DNA of 64,000 nt from Mucilaginibacter sp. SMC90 (GTDB lineage: Bacteria > Bacteroidota > Bacteroidia > Sphingobacteriales > Sphingobacteriaceae). The notes beneath the pieces are model-generated. The model did not search any database. It had not been told where the DNA came from and saw nothing but the letters and a program-made list of their open reading frames with translations. The stretch spans positions 4,154,001 through 4,218,000 of the forward strand of contig NZ_CP094527.1 of the NCBI RefSeq assembly GCF_022811725.1, written 5' to 3'. Numbering within the stretch: position 1 is the first letter of the stretch; the number at the start of each line of letters is the position of its first letter. The position numbers were made by a program, and so were the translations under genes. Positions 18,978-26,514 of this stretch are shown in pieces.

Positions 18978-19020
18978 TAAGGTTAGGCCAAACTTATTGA
19001 TGAGCATATGATCAGCATCG
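18978..19020 (-). promoter_or_regulatory. Degenerate FixK/FNR-type box before queD
   Basis: On the minus strand CGATGCTGATCA (19009-19020) matches TGAY-N4-RTCA at seven of eight half-site positions. TAACCTTA (18978-18985) begins exactly 29.5 bp from its centre, the same short register as usp. One half-site mismatch keeps this tentative. Confidence 0.4.
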
Positions 19021-19091
19021 CTTGCGATAGTAACCTTGATCATTGTTTGATAACGTATTGCACCTAATTGCTTTATTACGCTCTATGGCAA

Positions 19092-19156
19092 TGATAAGCG
19101 TCAGCAAACAGGCTGTTCACCATCATGGCCGCAGCCACGCACTGCCAATAGTTTTG
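19092..19156 (+). promoter_or_regulatory. FixK/FNR-type box and -7 element of ompW
   Basis: TGATAAGCGTCA (19092-19103) fits TGAY-N4-RTCA. TAGTTTTG (19149-19156) matches the -7 consensus exactly and starts 51.5 bp from the box centre, the long (class I-like) register. The ATG is 26 bp past the -7 element. Confidence 0.7.
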
Positions 19157-19181
19157 AGCCATAATTCAAATCCATATAATT

Positions 19182-19874
19182 ATGAAAACTTTAAAACTAT
19201 GCGTATTGGTTATGTGTCTGTTGAGCGCGTTAAACAGTTTTGCCCAGCAAAAAAATGAGTGGGATATTCGCTTGCGTGCAGTAGGTATATTACCACAGGA
19301 AAGTGCCAAAATCGGTGTTATAGGTGGCGATATCAATATTAGTAACGCATATATACCCGAGCTGGATATTACCTATTTCTTTGCCAAAAACTTCTCTGCC
19401 GAACTGATCCTCGGTACCTCGAAGCATAAAGTAAAAACACAGGGTTCAAACCTTACGGCCGTAGGCGGCGGCTCCTCTGCCGATGTTAACCTTGGCAAGG
19501 TTTGGTTGTTACCGCCAACCGTAACTTTGCAATACCATTTGCCGACAGGTACAGCGTTTAAACCATACATAGGCGCAGGTGCAAATTATACCATATTTTA
19601 TAATGCCGATAAAGGCCCGGTTGTACAGGCAATTGATTATCAGAATAAATTCTCGTTTGCTGCACAGGCAGGTATTGATTACGACATCACTAAAACGGTA
19701 TTCCTGAATATCGATGTCAAAAAACTTTTCCTGAATACCAATGCTGCTGTGAATGCAGCCAACCTCGCCCCTACCGGTAATCAGTCGCTGGTCCCGGTAT
19801 TAAAAAACATTAACGCCGACGTCAAGATCAGGCCATGGGTAGTAGGTATAGGAGTTGGGTACCGGATCAAGTAA
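19182..19874 (+). CDS. ompW: OmpW-family outer-membrane protein
   Basis: Small eight-stranded outer-membrane barrel. A signal peptide ends at SFAQQ (residues 1-22). WDIRLRAVGILPQ is the usual OmpW first strand. TYFFAKNFSAELILGTSKHK and LPPTVTLQYHLPTGTAFKPYIGAGANYTIFY are the conserved central strands. The C-terminus VVGIGVGYRIK lacks the usual final aromatic residue. It would provide a channel for small hydrophobic molecules; in E. coli ompW is induced without oxygen by FNR, and a comparable box lies upstream here. Confidence 0.9.
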   Translation: MKTLKLCVLVMCLLSALNSFAQQKNEWDIRLRAVGILPQESAKIGVIGGDINISNAYIPELDITYFFAKNFSAELILGTSKHKVKTQGSNLTAVGGGSSADVNLGKVWLLPPTVTLQYHLPTGTAFKPYIGAGANYTIFYNADKGPVVQAIDYQNKFSFAAQAGIDYDITKTVFLNIDVKKLFLNTNAAVNAANLAPTGNQSLVPVLKNINADVKIRPWVVGIGVGYRIK

Positions 19875-19958
19875 TATCCTTTTCAACCCTACAACAGTAT
19901 TTTTGAAAGAGCCGGGCAATGTAGCCTGGCTTTTCTGCGAACTGCAAAATGCACTTTA

Positions 19959-20023
19959 TGATATCAATCAATAAAAAAAGTGACGATGGTCATTTTTTTA
20001 AAACGGGCTGATCACTACTCTTA
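19959..20023 (+). promoter_or_regulatory. Tandem FixK/FNR-type boxes with one -7 element
   Basis: Two boxes, TGATATCAATCA (19959-19970) and TGACGATGGTCA (19981-19992), have centres exactly 22 bp apart. TACTCTTA (20016-20023), a partial -7 match, begins 51.5 bp from the first centre and 29.5 bp from the second. One promoter is thus served in both registers used across the region. The start codon at 20028 is only 12 bp past the start of the -7 element, so the transcript may have almost no leader. Confidence 0.6.
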
Positions 20024-20027
20024 TGGC

Positions 20028-20402
20028 ATGGAACAAATCAGTATAAAACAAACCACTCCTCTTCACCAGGAATGGCTGCGGAAGCTTGATTTTTGTCATT
20101 TTGAGCTATTCATGTTAAAAGAACAACTGGATGAAATAGCAGAAGACTGTATAGACGAGTATATTTTAGAAAAAGCTGAACACTTTAAAGAGCTCTTAAT
20201 TATTCGCAAAACTTATATTGAAGGTTTAAGAGACCGCATTCGCGAAAACCAAAATCGCCTGGCACTTGATATAACAAATGAACACACCATCGAAAAAAAC
20301 CTAAACATCTTCGACCTTTTAAATGAGGAATGTATAGCGCAGCAGCAAGCCGTAAATGAATTAAGATGGATATTCGATCACTTTGTTGCCGAACGGGTAT
20401 AA
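20028..20402 (+). CDS. Small all-helical protein of unknown function
   Basis: I do not recognise the family. From the ATG at 20028 it is 124 residues (MEQISIKQ...), without signal peptide or membrane segment. It is almost entirely amphipathic helix rich in Glu, Leu and Ile with two long stretches (about residues 15-75 and 85-124), suggesting a coiled-coil or helical bundle. A GTG at 19980 lies inside the second regulatory box and is an unlikely start. The tandem boxes suggest strong low-oxygen induction. Its place directly before the sensor kinase gene suggests it could be an accessory to that system, but this is guesswork. Confidence 0.65.
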   Translation: MEQISIKQTTPLHQEWLRKLDFCHFELFMLKEQLDEIAEDCIDEYILEKAEHFKELLIIRKTYIEGLRDRIRENQNRLALDITNEHTIEKNLNIFDLLNEECIAQQQAVNELRWIFDHFVAERV

Positions 20403-20440
20403 AGACCTTCGTCCATAGATAAAAACTCCATCCAAAAAAT

Positions 20441-20504
20441 GATCAATATCACTTTTTAAACTGAATGTGATTATGCCCCGCTTTCCCCGAAGTAATGACC
20501 TTTG
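20441..20504 (+). promoter_or_regulatory. FixK/FNR-type box before the sensor kinase operon
   Basis: TGATCAATATCA (20441-20452) is a perfect box. GACCTTTG (20497-20504), one base off TAnnTTTG, begins 50.5 bp from its centre, 1 bp short of the long register. A box before the regulator's own operon implies autoregulation. Confidence 0.6.
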
Positions 20505-20535
20505 AGTAGCCGGTTAAGATGGCTATGGGTTTAAT

Positions 20536-21723
20536 ATGGAAAGTGCAGCATTGCTGAATGCGATTATCGAAAATGCTATTGATGGTATTATAACAATTGA
20601 CGAACGGGGGCTGATCGAATCGATCAACCCTTCTGCATGTAAATTATTTCAGTACACTCCTGCCGAAGTAACCGGTAAAAACGTATCCATGCTGATGCCT
20701 CCGCCAGATAAGCAGCAGCATGATGAATATATTAATAGGTATCAAAACACCGGGCGGGCGCATATTATCGGCATAGGCCGCGAGGTTACCGGCCTGCGGA
20801 AAGATGGCTCAAAGTTCCCTTTCCGTCTTGCTGTAAGCGAAGTAAAGTATTCGGGGCGGAAAATATATACCGGCTTTATACATGATATCAGCCGCGAAAA
20901 AGAGGCCGAAGACCAGCTCAAAGAATACGCATCCCACCTCGAAGAGGAAGTTCAGGAACGCACACAGTCGCTGCAATTATCCGTTAAAGAGCTTGAGCAG
21001 GCTAAAGAAGAAGTCAGCATTTCGCTCGAAAAAGAAAAAGAACTTGGGCAGTTAAAAAGCCGTTTTGTGTCGATGGCCTCGCATGAGTTCCGTACACCCT
21101 TAAGCGCTGTGCAGCTCTCCGCCTCCCTTATCGAAAAATATGCCGGGCATTTACAAAGCAACAATGTTAGCAAGCATGTAAACAAGATCAAAAATGCGGT
21201 TGGTAACCTTACCGCGATATTAAATGACTTCCTTTCGCACGAAAAATTGGAAGCCGGGCGCGTTGAACCTTCACTAACTACGTTTGACCTGGTAAAGCTG
21301 GCCGAGGAAATTACTGAAGAGATGCAGCTGATAGCCAAGAGAGACCAGAATATTATTTACCAGCATACCGGCAGTAACAGCAGGGTTAACCTGGATTTGA
21401 ACCTGCTTAAAAACTGTGTTATCAACCTCATTGCCAACGCCATCAAATACTCGGGCGAAAATACTTTTATTGAGTTCAATACCGAGATAGGCAAAAACGG
21501 CTGTATCATCACCATAAAAGATAACGGCATAGGGATCCCCGAAACCGATCAGAAACATTTATTTGAAGCCTTCTTCAGGGCCCACAATACCGGCAATATT
21601 CCCGGTACCGGTTTAGGATTAAACATTGTTGCCCGTTATGCCCGCCTCATGAACGGCAGCGTTGCTTTTAAAAGCAGCGTTAATAAAGGCACCGTATTCA
21701 CCATTTCATTCCCCGAACAATGA
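20536..21723 (+). CDS. FixL-type haem-PAS oxygen-sensing histidine kinase
   Basis: Sensor kinase with one PAS domain (residues about 5-120), a coiled coil (120-172), HisKA with ASHEFRTP (phospho-acceptor His183) and HATPase with the DNGIGIP and GTGLGL motifs. The PAS domain carries the FixL haem signature: His62 in QQHDEY, Arg68 in INRY, His76 in AHIIG and Arg82 in GIGR. The spacing (6, 14, 20) equals His200/Arg206/His214/Arg220 of Bradyrhizobium FixL. KDGSKFPFRLAVSEV and TGFIHDIS also match. There is no membrane segment, so it is a soluble oxygen sensor. The gene overlaps the regulator gene by 4 bp. Haem binding is inferred from the residues. Confidence 0.88.
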   Translation: MESAALLNAIIENAIDGIITIDERGLIESINPSACKLFQYTPAEVTGKNVSMLMPPPDKQQHDEYINRYQNTGRAHIIGIGREVTGLRKDGSKFPFRLAVSEVKYSGRKIYTGFIHDISREKEAEDQLKEYASHLEEEVQERTQSLQLSVKELEQAKEEVSISLEKEKELGQLKSRFVSMASHEFRTPLSAVQLSASLIEKYAGHLQSNNVSKHVNKIKNAVGNLTAILNDFLSHEKLEAGRVEPSLTTFDLVKLAEEITEEMQLIAKRDQNIIYQHTGSNSRVNLDLNLLKNCVINLIANAIKYSGENTFIEFNTEIGKNGCIITIKDNGIGIPETDQKHLFEAFFRAHNTGNIPGTGLGLNIVARYARLMNGSVAFKSSVNKGTVFTISFPEQ

Positions 21724-22772
21724 GCAAAAAGATACTTATCATCGAAGACAATAACGATATCCGCGAAAACGTAGTTGAGATCCTGGAGCTTGCAGGCTAC
21801 AATGTATTTGAAGCGAATAACGGCCGCACCGGGGTTGACCTGGCTGTAAAAAATATTCCTGATGTTATTTTGTGCGATATTATGATGCCCGAACTGGATG
21901 GTTACGGTGTACTGTATATGCTGAATAAAAACCCAGTTACCGCAGCCATTCCCTTTATATTTTTAACGGCAAAAGCTGAGCGGGTTGACCTGCGCAAGGG
22001 CATGGAAATGGGTGCCGACGATTACCTTACCAAACCATTTGACGATATGGAACTGCTGAGTGCCATTGAAAGCCGTCTCAAGAAAAAGGAGATCCAGCAG
22101 GTTTTTTACAGCAGATCACTGGATAATTTAAATCTCCTGCTTTCTAAAAACAAAGGGCTTGTTGAACTAAAGCGCATCATCGACGAACGAAGGACCCGCC
22201 AGTTTAAGAAAAACCAGGTTATTTATTATGAAGGCGACAAAGGGAACGGACTATATTTAGTGATCAAAGGTCGGATAAAAACCCTGAAAATGGCCGAGGA
22301 TGGCCGCGAACTGATGACCGGAATTTACACTGCCGATGAATACCTGGGGATCCATTCACTATTATCCAACGAAACTTACAGCGAAACCGCCACTGCGTTG
22401 GAAGATAGCCTGCTATGCCTTATCCCTAAAGACCAACTGGATGAGCTATTGAATTTATATCCTGAAGTTGGCCGCGAATTTATCAGGCTGCTTGCCAACA
22501 ACATCCGGGATAAGGAAGAACAATTGCTGCAACTGGCCTATCACTCCGTAAGAAAAAGGATGGCAGAAGCTATGCTGCGCCTTCATAAACAATATACTGA
22601 CGCTACCGAAAGTTTCAAAATATCAAGAGAAGACCTGGCAGCAATGGCAGGTATGGCAACAGAAACGGTAAGCCGTACCCTATCCGATTTCAAAGATGAG
22701 GGCTTGATTGATAAAAAAGGCAGCGTAATCACCGTACTTGATATCACCAGGCTTTCAAAAATGAGAAACTGA
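21720..22772 (+). CDS. Receiver domain fused to a CRP/FNR-family regulator
   Basis: Response regulator with an N-terminal receiver (residues 1-125; acidic pocket Glu9/Asp10, phospho-acceptor Asp53 in LCDIMMPELDG, Thr83, Lys105), then a CRP-type beta-roll (about 155-265), dimer helix and winged helix. The recognition helix reads TETVSRTL, with Glu315, Ser318 and Arg319 in the E-x-x-S-R arrangement by which FNR/FixK read TGA half-sites. The four FNR iron-sulphur cysteines are absent, so oxygen input should come from the kinase by phosphorylation. This is a FixJ receiver joined directly to a FixK-like output. Its stop codon lies inside the next regulatory box. Confidence 0.88.
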   Translation: MSKKILIIEDNNDIRENVVEILELAGYNVFEANNGRTGVDLAVKNIPDVILCDIMMPELDGYGVLYMLNKNPVTAAIPFIFLTAKAERVDLRKGMEMGADDYLTKPFDDMELLSAIESRLKKKEIQQVFYSRSLDNLNLLLSKNKGLVELKRIIDERRTRQFKKNQVIYYEGDKGNGLYLVIKGRIKTLKMAEDGRELMTGIYTADEYLGIHSLLSNETYSETATALEDSLLCLIPKDQLDELLNLYPEVGREFIRLLANNIRDKEEQLLQLAYHSVRKRMAEAMLRLHKQYTDATESFKISREDLAAMAGMATETVSRTLSDFKDEGLIDKKGSVITVLDITRLSKMRN

Positions 22773-22834
22773 TTAGCATCACTTTTTCGGTTGATGCGGC
22801 TCATTCCGTATGCGCTTTATCGGAAGTAATTTTA
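22770..22834 (+). promoter_or_regulatory. FixK/FNR-type box and -7 element of ldhA-hemN
   Basis: TGATTAGCATCA (22770-22781) begins with the TGA stop codon of the regulator gene. TAATTTTA (22827-22834) begins 51.5 bp from the box centre, in the long register. The box centre is 79.5 bp from the ATG at 22855. Confidence 0.7.
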
Positions 22835-22854
22835 CTCCTGATAAATCATTGCAA

Positions 22855-23874
22855 ATGAAAGCGGTAGCGTATAGTATCAAGCCTTTTGAAAAAGAGTTCC
22901 TGGCAAAAGCCAACCAAAAAAAGCACGACATTACATTAATATCCAATGCCCTCGGGCCTGATACAGCCATGTTTGCCGAAGGGAAGGACGCCGTAATAGT
23001 TTTTACCAATGATGACGTAGCCGCCCCGGTAATTGAAAAACTTGCCGGCTTTGGTGTAAAGCTGATCATAACCCGTTCAACCGGCACCGATCATATTGAT
23101 AAACAAGCTGCTGCGCAATACCATATCAGTATTTCAAACATCCCTTCCTATTCGCCGCAGGCTATAGCCGAACACGCTGTTGCCCTCGCGTTTGCGTTGA
23201 ACCGGCAGATCATCAGGGCTGACGAGCATAGTCATCATTTTGATTTCAGGAACGATGAATTGATGGGGTTTAACTTCTCGGGGAAAACCGTAGGACTTAT
23301 TGGTCTTGGTAATACAGGCAAAACTGCGGCAAAAATATTCAGCGGACTTAGTTGTAATGTTATTGCCTATGATCCCGCGTTCCCCACGGATACTCCAAAC
23401 ATTAAACCAGTTACCCTGGATGAACTGCTGGCAACCGCTGATATTATCTCGCTTCATTTACCGCTTACACCGGCAACCAAACACTTCATCAAAAACGAGA
23501 CTATCAGCCTGATGAAAAACGGGGTGATGCTCATCAATACCTCAAGAGGTGCACTTATCCGTACCACCGACACCATAGCCGCCCTGAAAACCGGCAAAAT
23601 AGGTTATCTGGGCTTGGATGTATACGAGTTTGAGAAAGGCCTGTTTTTTGAAGACCATGAAGATGACCTTGTTAAAGACCCTTTATTGCATAGCTTGTTA
23701 AATTATCCTAACGTGCTGGTTACCCCTCACCAGGCCTATTTAACCAAGGAGGCCATGCAGGAAATAGCCGATCAAACCATTCGCAACCTTGATCAGTGGC
23801 AGCAAAACAAATGCCCGGGCGAAGCCTGTGTATGTGTCAACAGTTGCCGGGTTAATACTTTCCCCACACTTTAA
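22855..23874 (+). CDS. ldhA: D-lactate dehydrogenase (fermentative type)
   Basis: NAD-dependent D-2-hydroxyacid dehydrogenase reducing pyruvate to D-lactate, which regenerates NAD+ when oxygen is short. The ATG at 22855 gives the usual N-terminus (KAVAYSIKPFEKEFL); an earlier ATG at 22810 lies upstream of the -7 element and is rejected. Motifs are TRSTGTDHID, the NAD-binding GLIGLGNTGKTA, NTSRGALI with the catalytic Arg region, and VTPHQAYLTKEA with the catalytic His. It is 339 residues. The C-terminus has an extra cysteine-rich tail (CPGEACVCVNSC), which is unusual. hemN follows after 12 bp. Confidence 0.85.
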   Translation: MKAVAYSIKPFEKEFLAKANQKKHDITLISNALGPDTAMFAEGKDAVIVFTNDDVAAPVIEKLAGFGVKLIITRSTGTDHIDKQAAAQYHISISNIPSYSPQAIAEHAVALAFALNRQIIRADEHSHHFDFRNDELMGFNFSGKTVGLIGLGNTGKTAAKIFSGLSCNVIAYDPAFPTDTPNIKPVTLDELLATADIISLHLPLTPATKHFIKNETISLMKNGVMLINTSRGALIRTTDTIAALKTGKIGYLGLDVYEFEKGLFFEDHEDDLVKDPLLHSLLNYPNVLVTPHQAYLTKEAMQEIADQTIRNLDQWQQNKCPGEACVCVNSCRVNTFPTL

Positions 23875-23886
23875 AACTTAACAGTT

Positions 23887-25248
23887 ATGGAACAATTACT
23901 TACAGCCAAATACAATGTGGCTGCGCCACGCTATACCAGTTACCCAACCATGCCCTATTGGGATACCATTGTATTTAACAAAGAGGAATGGGTACAAACA
24001 GTAAAACGCTCTTTTATTGAAAGCAACGGGCAGGATGGCATCAGCATATACATTCATTTACCTTTTTGTGAAAACCTGTGCACTTACTGTGGTTGCAATA
24101 CCCGCATTACCAAAAATCACCGGGTTGAGGAACCATACATTAAAGCATTGTTATTGGAATGGGCCATGTACAAAAACATCTTCAGCAAAAAGCCTGTCAT
24201 CCGTGAGATCCATCTTGGTGGTGGTACACCTACATTCTTTAGTCCGGCAAACCTCAAAACGTTGATCAGCGCTATTCTGCTCAACGCCGATATCCATCCG
24301 GATGCAGGCTTTAGTTTTGAAGCCCATCCGGCAAATACTACTGTCGATCATTTACAGGTTTTGTATGATCTCGGTTTCCGCAGGTTAAGTCTCGGGATCC
24401 AGGATTTTGATCCCAAAGTTCAGTTCATCATCAACCGTCAGCAAAGTCTGGAACAGGTACAGGCCGTTACCGGGCAGGCGCGGCGTATTGGTTATACATC
24501 CATCAATTACGATCTGATTTATGGCCTTCCTCTGCAAACTTTACCCGGATTAGCTGCAACTATGCAGCATATATCCGAATTAATGCCGGATAGAATTGCC
24601 TTTTACAGTTATGCGCATGTACCCTGGTTGAAACCCGGTCAACGCCGTTTTACTGAAAAAGACCTGCCCGATGCAAAACTTAAAGCGAAGTTATACGAAG
24701 TTGGCCGCTCCTTGCTGAAGCACTATGGCTATGTAGAAATAGGTATGGACCATTTTGCCCTCCCGGGAGATGAACTGTTAATGGCCGAACAAAATGGTAC
24801 CCTGCATCGTAATTTTATGGGTTACACCCATCAGCACACACAATTATTGATTGGTTTAGGGGTATCCTCTATCAGTGATTCGCAGTATGCTTTTGCCCAA
24901 AATGTAAAAACAGTTGAAGAATACCTGGAGCTTCTAAAAAATGGTGAACTACCCGTTTTTAAAGGCCATATTTTAACACAGGACGATATGATCATCCGCA
25001 GGCATATCCAGGATATCATGTGTAAAGGACAAACCACCTGGAACCATCATACGGAGCCCTGCGAAGTATTACTTGAGGGAATTGAACGCTTACAACCTTT
25101 GGCCGATGACGGATTAATAGAACTTAACTCCTGGGGATTGAAAGTAACGCCTGAAGGCAAAAACTTTTTACGCAATATTTGTATGGCTCTTGATGCGCGG
25201 TTATTGGCTAATAAACCGGCTACGCAGTTGTTTAGTATGGCGATATGA
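23887..25248 (+). CDS. hemN: Oxygen-independent coproporphyrinogen III oxidase
   Basis: Radical-SAM enzyme that decarboxylates coproporphyrinogen III to protoporphyrinogen IX without oxygen, keeping haem synthesis running for the cbb3 oxidase. The YTSYPTMPYW N-terminus is diagnostic of true HemN. The [4Fe-4S] cluster motif CENLCTYC uses Cys61, Cys65 and Cys68, and is followed by Cys70. GGGTPTFF and QDFDPKVQ also fit. It is 453 residues, normal for the family. It is probably in one transcript with ldhA. Confidence 0.93.
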   Translation: MEQLLTAKYNVAAPRYTSYPTMPYWDTIVFNKEEWVQTVKRSFIESNGQDGISIYIHLPFCENLCTYCGCNTRITKNHRVEEPYIKALLLEWAMYKNIFSKKPVIREIHLGGGTPTFFSPANLKTLISAILLNADIHPDAGFSFEAHPANTTVDHLQVLYDLGFRRLSLGIQDFDPKVQFIINRQQSLEQVQAVTGQARRIGYTSINYDLIYGLPLQTLPGLAATMQHISELMPDRIAFYSYAHVPWLKPGQRRFTEKDLPDAKLKAKLYEVGRSLLKHYGYVEIGMDHFALPGDELLMAEQNGTLHRNFMGYTHQHTQLLIGLGVSSISDSQYAFAQNVKTVEEYLELLKNGELPVFKGHILTQDDMIIRRHIQDIMCKGQTTWNHHTEPCEVLLEGIERLQPLADDGLIELNSWGLKVTPEGKNFLRNICMALDARLLANKPATQLFSMAI

Positions 25249-25290
25249 TTTGATTGGCAGTTTTTCTAAGATTAAACAACATCTCCTCCA

Positions 25291-25372
25291 CGTCATTGCG
25301 AGGTACGAAGCAATCCCCAATTAGCAGGTCCGCCCTGTATAGTTCGCGATTGCTTCGTACCTCGCAATGACG
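25291..25372. repeat. REP-like inverted repeat between convergent genes
   Basis: Two perfectly complementary 25-bp arms (25291-25315 and 25348-25372) flank a 32-bp loop. The right arm is followed by seven T residues. The arm starts CGTCATTGCGAGG, a sequence known from dispersed extragenic repeats in many genomes. It sits between hemN and the convergent TauE/SafE-type gene and probably also terminates both. Confidence 0.8.
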
Positions 25373-25398
25373 TTTTTTTACAACTTCCAAGCTATCAA

Positions 25399-26091
25399 TC
25401 ATCTACATACTCCAATAACAGATGACTGCTTAGCAGGGCTTAAATAAGGAATATTCAGATTCAATCCCCGCAAAATAAACCAGAGACCAAGGCAAACCAT
25501 TAGGTAAGGCATGGCCCTGTTGATGCGTCGCTTTACGGCCGGCCCTATAAAACCCGAGCTAATAGTAGCCACCAGCATCAGCGGAAATGTCCCCATTCCA
25601 AACCAAAACATATACCCGGCGGCATCTACAGGCGATGGGCTGTTAACCGCCCCCACCAGCGCCAGGTAAACAAAGCCGCAGGGCAAAAAACCGTTAAGCA
25701 ATCCAACAATCAAATGTCCAGCCTGGTGTTTCAGGGCGTATTGCAGCAGCCTGTTAATAGGCGATAGCATCATATGAGCCGGTTTCATTTTCGATGATCT
25801 TCTCAGCTTAAATAAACGGGAGAAACCCGCCATAATGATCAGCATACCACTTAGCAGACTTACACCCTGCTGCAAGCCATAAAGCCATAATTGCTTGCCT
25901 ATAAGGCCTATCAGCAGGCCTAAAAATGTATAAGTGATTACCCGGCCAATATTGTAGAGCAGCTTATCCGCAATGATAAGCCACCAGCGGTTTTGTGAAA
26001 CAGGTACGGCAAAAGCAAGAGGTCCGCACATGCCAATGCAATGTACACTCCCAAACAATCCTATAAAAAATGCGATCTGGTTGTTGCTCAT
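25399..26091 (-). CDS. TauE/SafE-type membrane protein of the cbb3 cluster
   Basis: Integral membrane protein of 230 residues with about six helices and the LFGSVHCIGMCGP start seen in CcoH-linked sulfite exporter TauE/SafE-like proteins. The His-Cys-x3-Cys-Gly pattern in helix 1 and GFLPCGFVYLALVGA near residue 135 are typical of a group implicated in copper or metal delivery to cytochrome oxidase. It overlaps ccoH by 4 bp and ends the cco operon. Metal handling is inferred from the family and neighbours. Confidence 0.8.
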   Translation of the reverse strand: MSNNQIAFFIGLFGSVHCIGMCGPLAFAVPVSQNRWWLIIADKLLYNIGRVITYTFLGLLIGLIGKQLWLYGLQQGVSLLSGMLIIMAGFSRLFKLRRSSKMKPAHMMLSPINRLLQYALKHQAGHLIVGLLNGFLPCGFVYLALVGAVNSPSPVDAAGYMFWFGMGTFPLMLVATISSGFIGPAVKRRINRAMPYLMVCLGLWFILRGLNLNIPYLSPAKQSSVIGVCR

Positions 26092-26510
26092 TTGATGTAT
26101 ACCTCCTTATGATACAGGTACGCTTTATGGTCGCTTTCCCATTCAAATGTTAATTGCCAGGGGCCTTTGGCTATGCCCTGCAGATTAATTTCAGCCGATT
26201 TACCGGCACCGCTATCCAATTTAAATAACCTGTCCATAGCCTTATCAGAAGGACGCATAAAACTTACCTTTCCGGTTGCCGGTTGGGCGAAAGCTATCAC
26301 GAGCCGGTCATTGTTCTGTGTTATTACCGGTTCAGCGTGATCTTTAGTTACCTGTTCTTCGCGGCTATGGTCTTTGTTGAAACTCAATCCTTTTTCGTAG
26401 TACTGATGATCATAATCGTCGGCCGGTGCGTTGAACATATAGATACACATGCTCAGGATAAACAGCATAAATGCCGCCATCCCTGCAATAATTCCTTTTC
26501 CCCAATTCAT
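26088..26510 (-). CDS. ccoH: CcoH/FixH-family cbb3 assembly protein
   Basis: Single-span membrane protein (helix at residues about 7-29) with a periplasmic beta domain, the FixH/CcoH layout required for cbb3 oxidase assembly. The conserved DDYDHQYYEKGLSFNKDH segment follows the helix. The C-terminal half (GPWQLTFEWES...YLYHKEVYI) is the usual FixH ending. It lies 4 bp after ccoG and overlaps the TauE/SafE-type gene. Confidence 0.85.
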   Translation of the reverse strand: MNWGKGIIAGMAAFMLFILSMCIYMFNAPADDYDHQYYEKGLSFNKDHSREEQVTKDHAEPVITQNNDRLVIAFAQPATGKVSFMRPSDKAMDRLFKLDSGAGKSAEINLQGIAKGPWQLTFEWESDHKAYLYHKEVYIK

Positions 26511-26514
26511 TTGC

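Noticed and set aside
18951..19043. Longer N-terminus for QueD
   Set aside because: The added residues are unrelated to the family, and the region contains the candidate box and -7 element.
19980..20027. GTG start adding 16 residues to the small helical protein
   Set aside because: The GTG overlaps a regulatory box upstream of the predicted transcription start.
21720..22772. Reading the regulator as a direct Fe-S oxygen sensor like FNR
   Set aside because: The N-terminal cysteine cluster of FNR is absent and a receiver domain occupies that position; only isolated cysteines are present.
22810..22854. Upstream ATG adding 15 residues to D-lactate dehydrogenase
   Set aside because: It precedes the -7 element at 22827-22834, so the mRNA would not include it, and the extra residues do not fit the family N-terminus.
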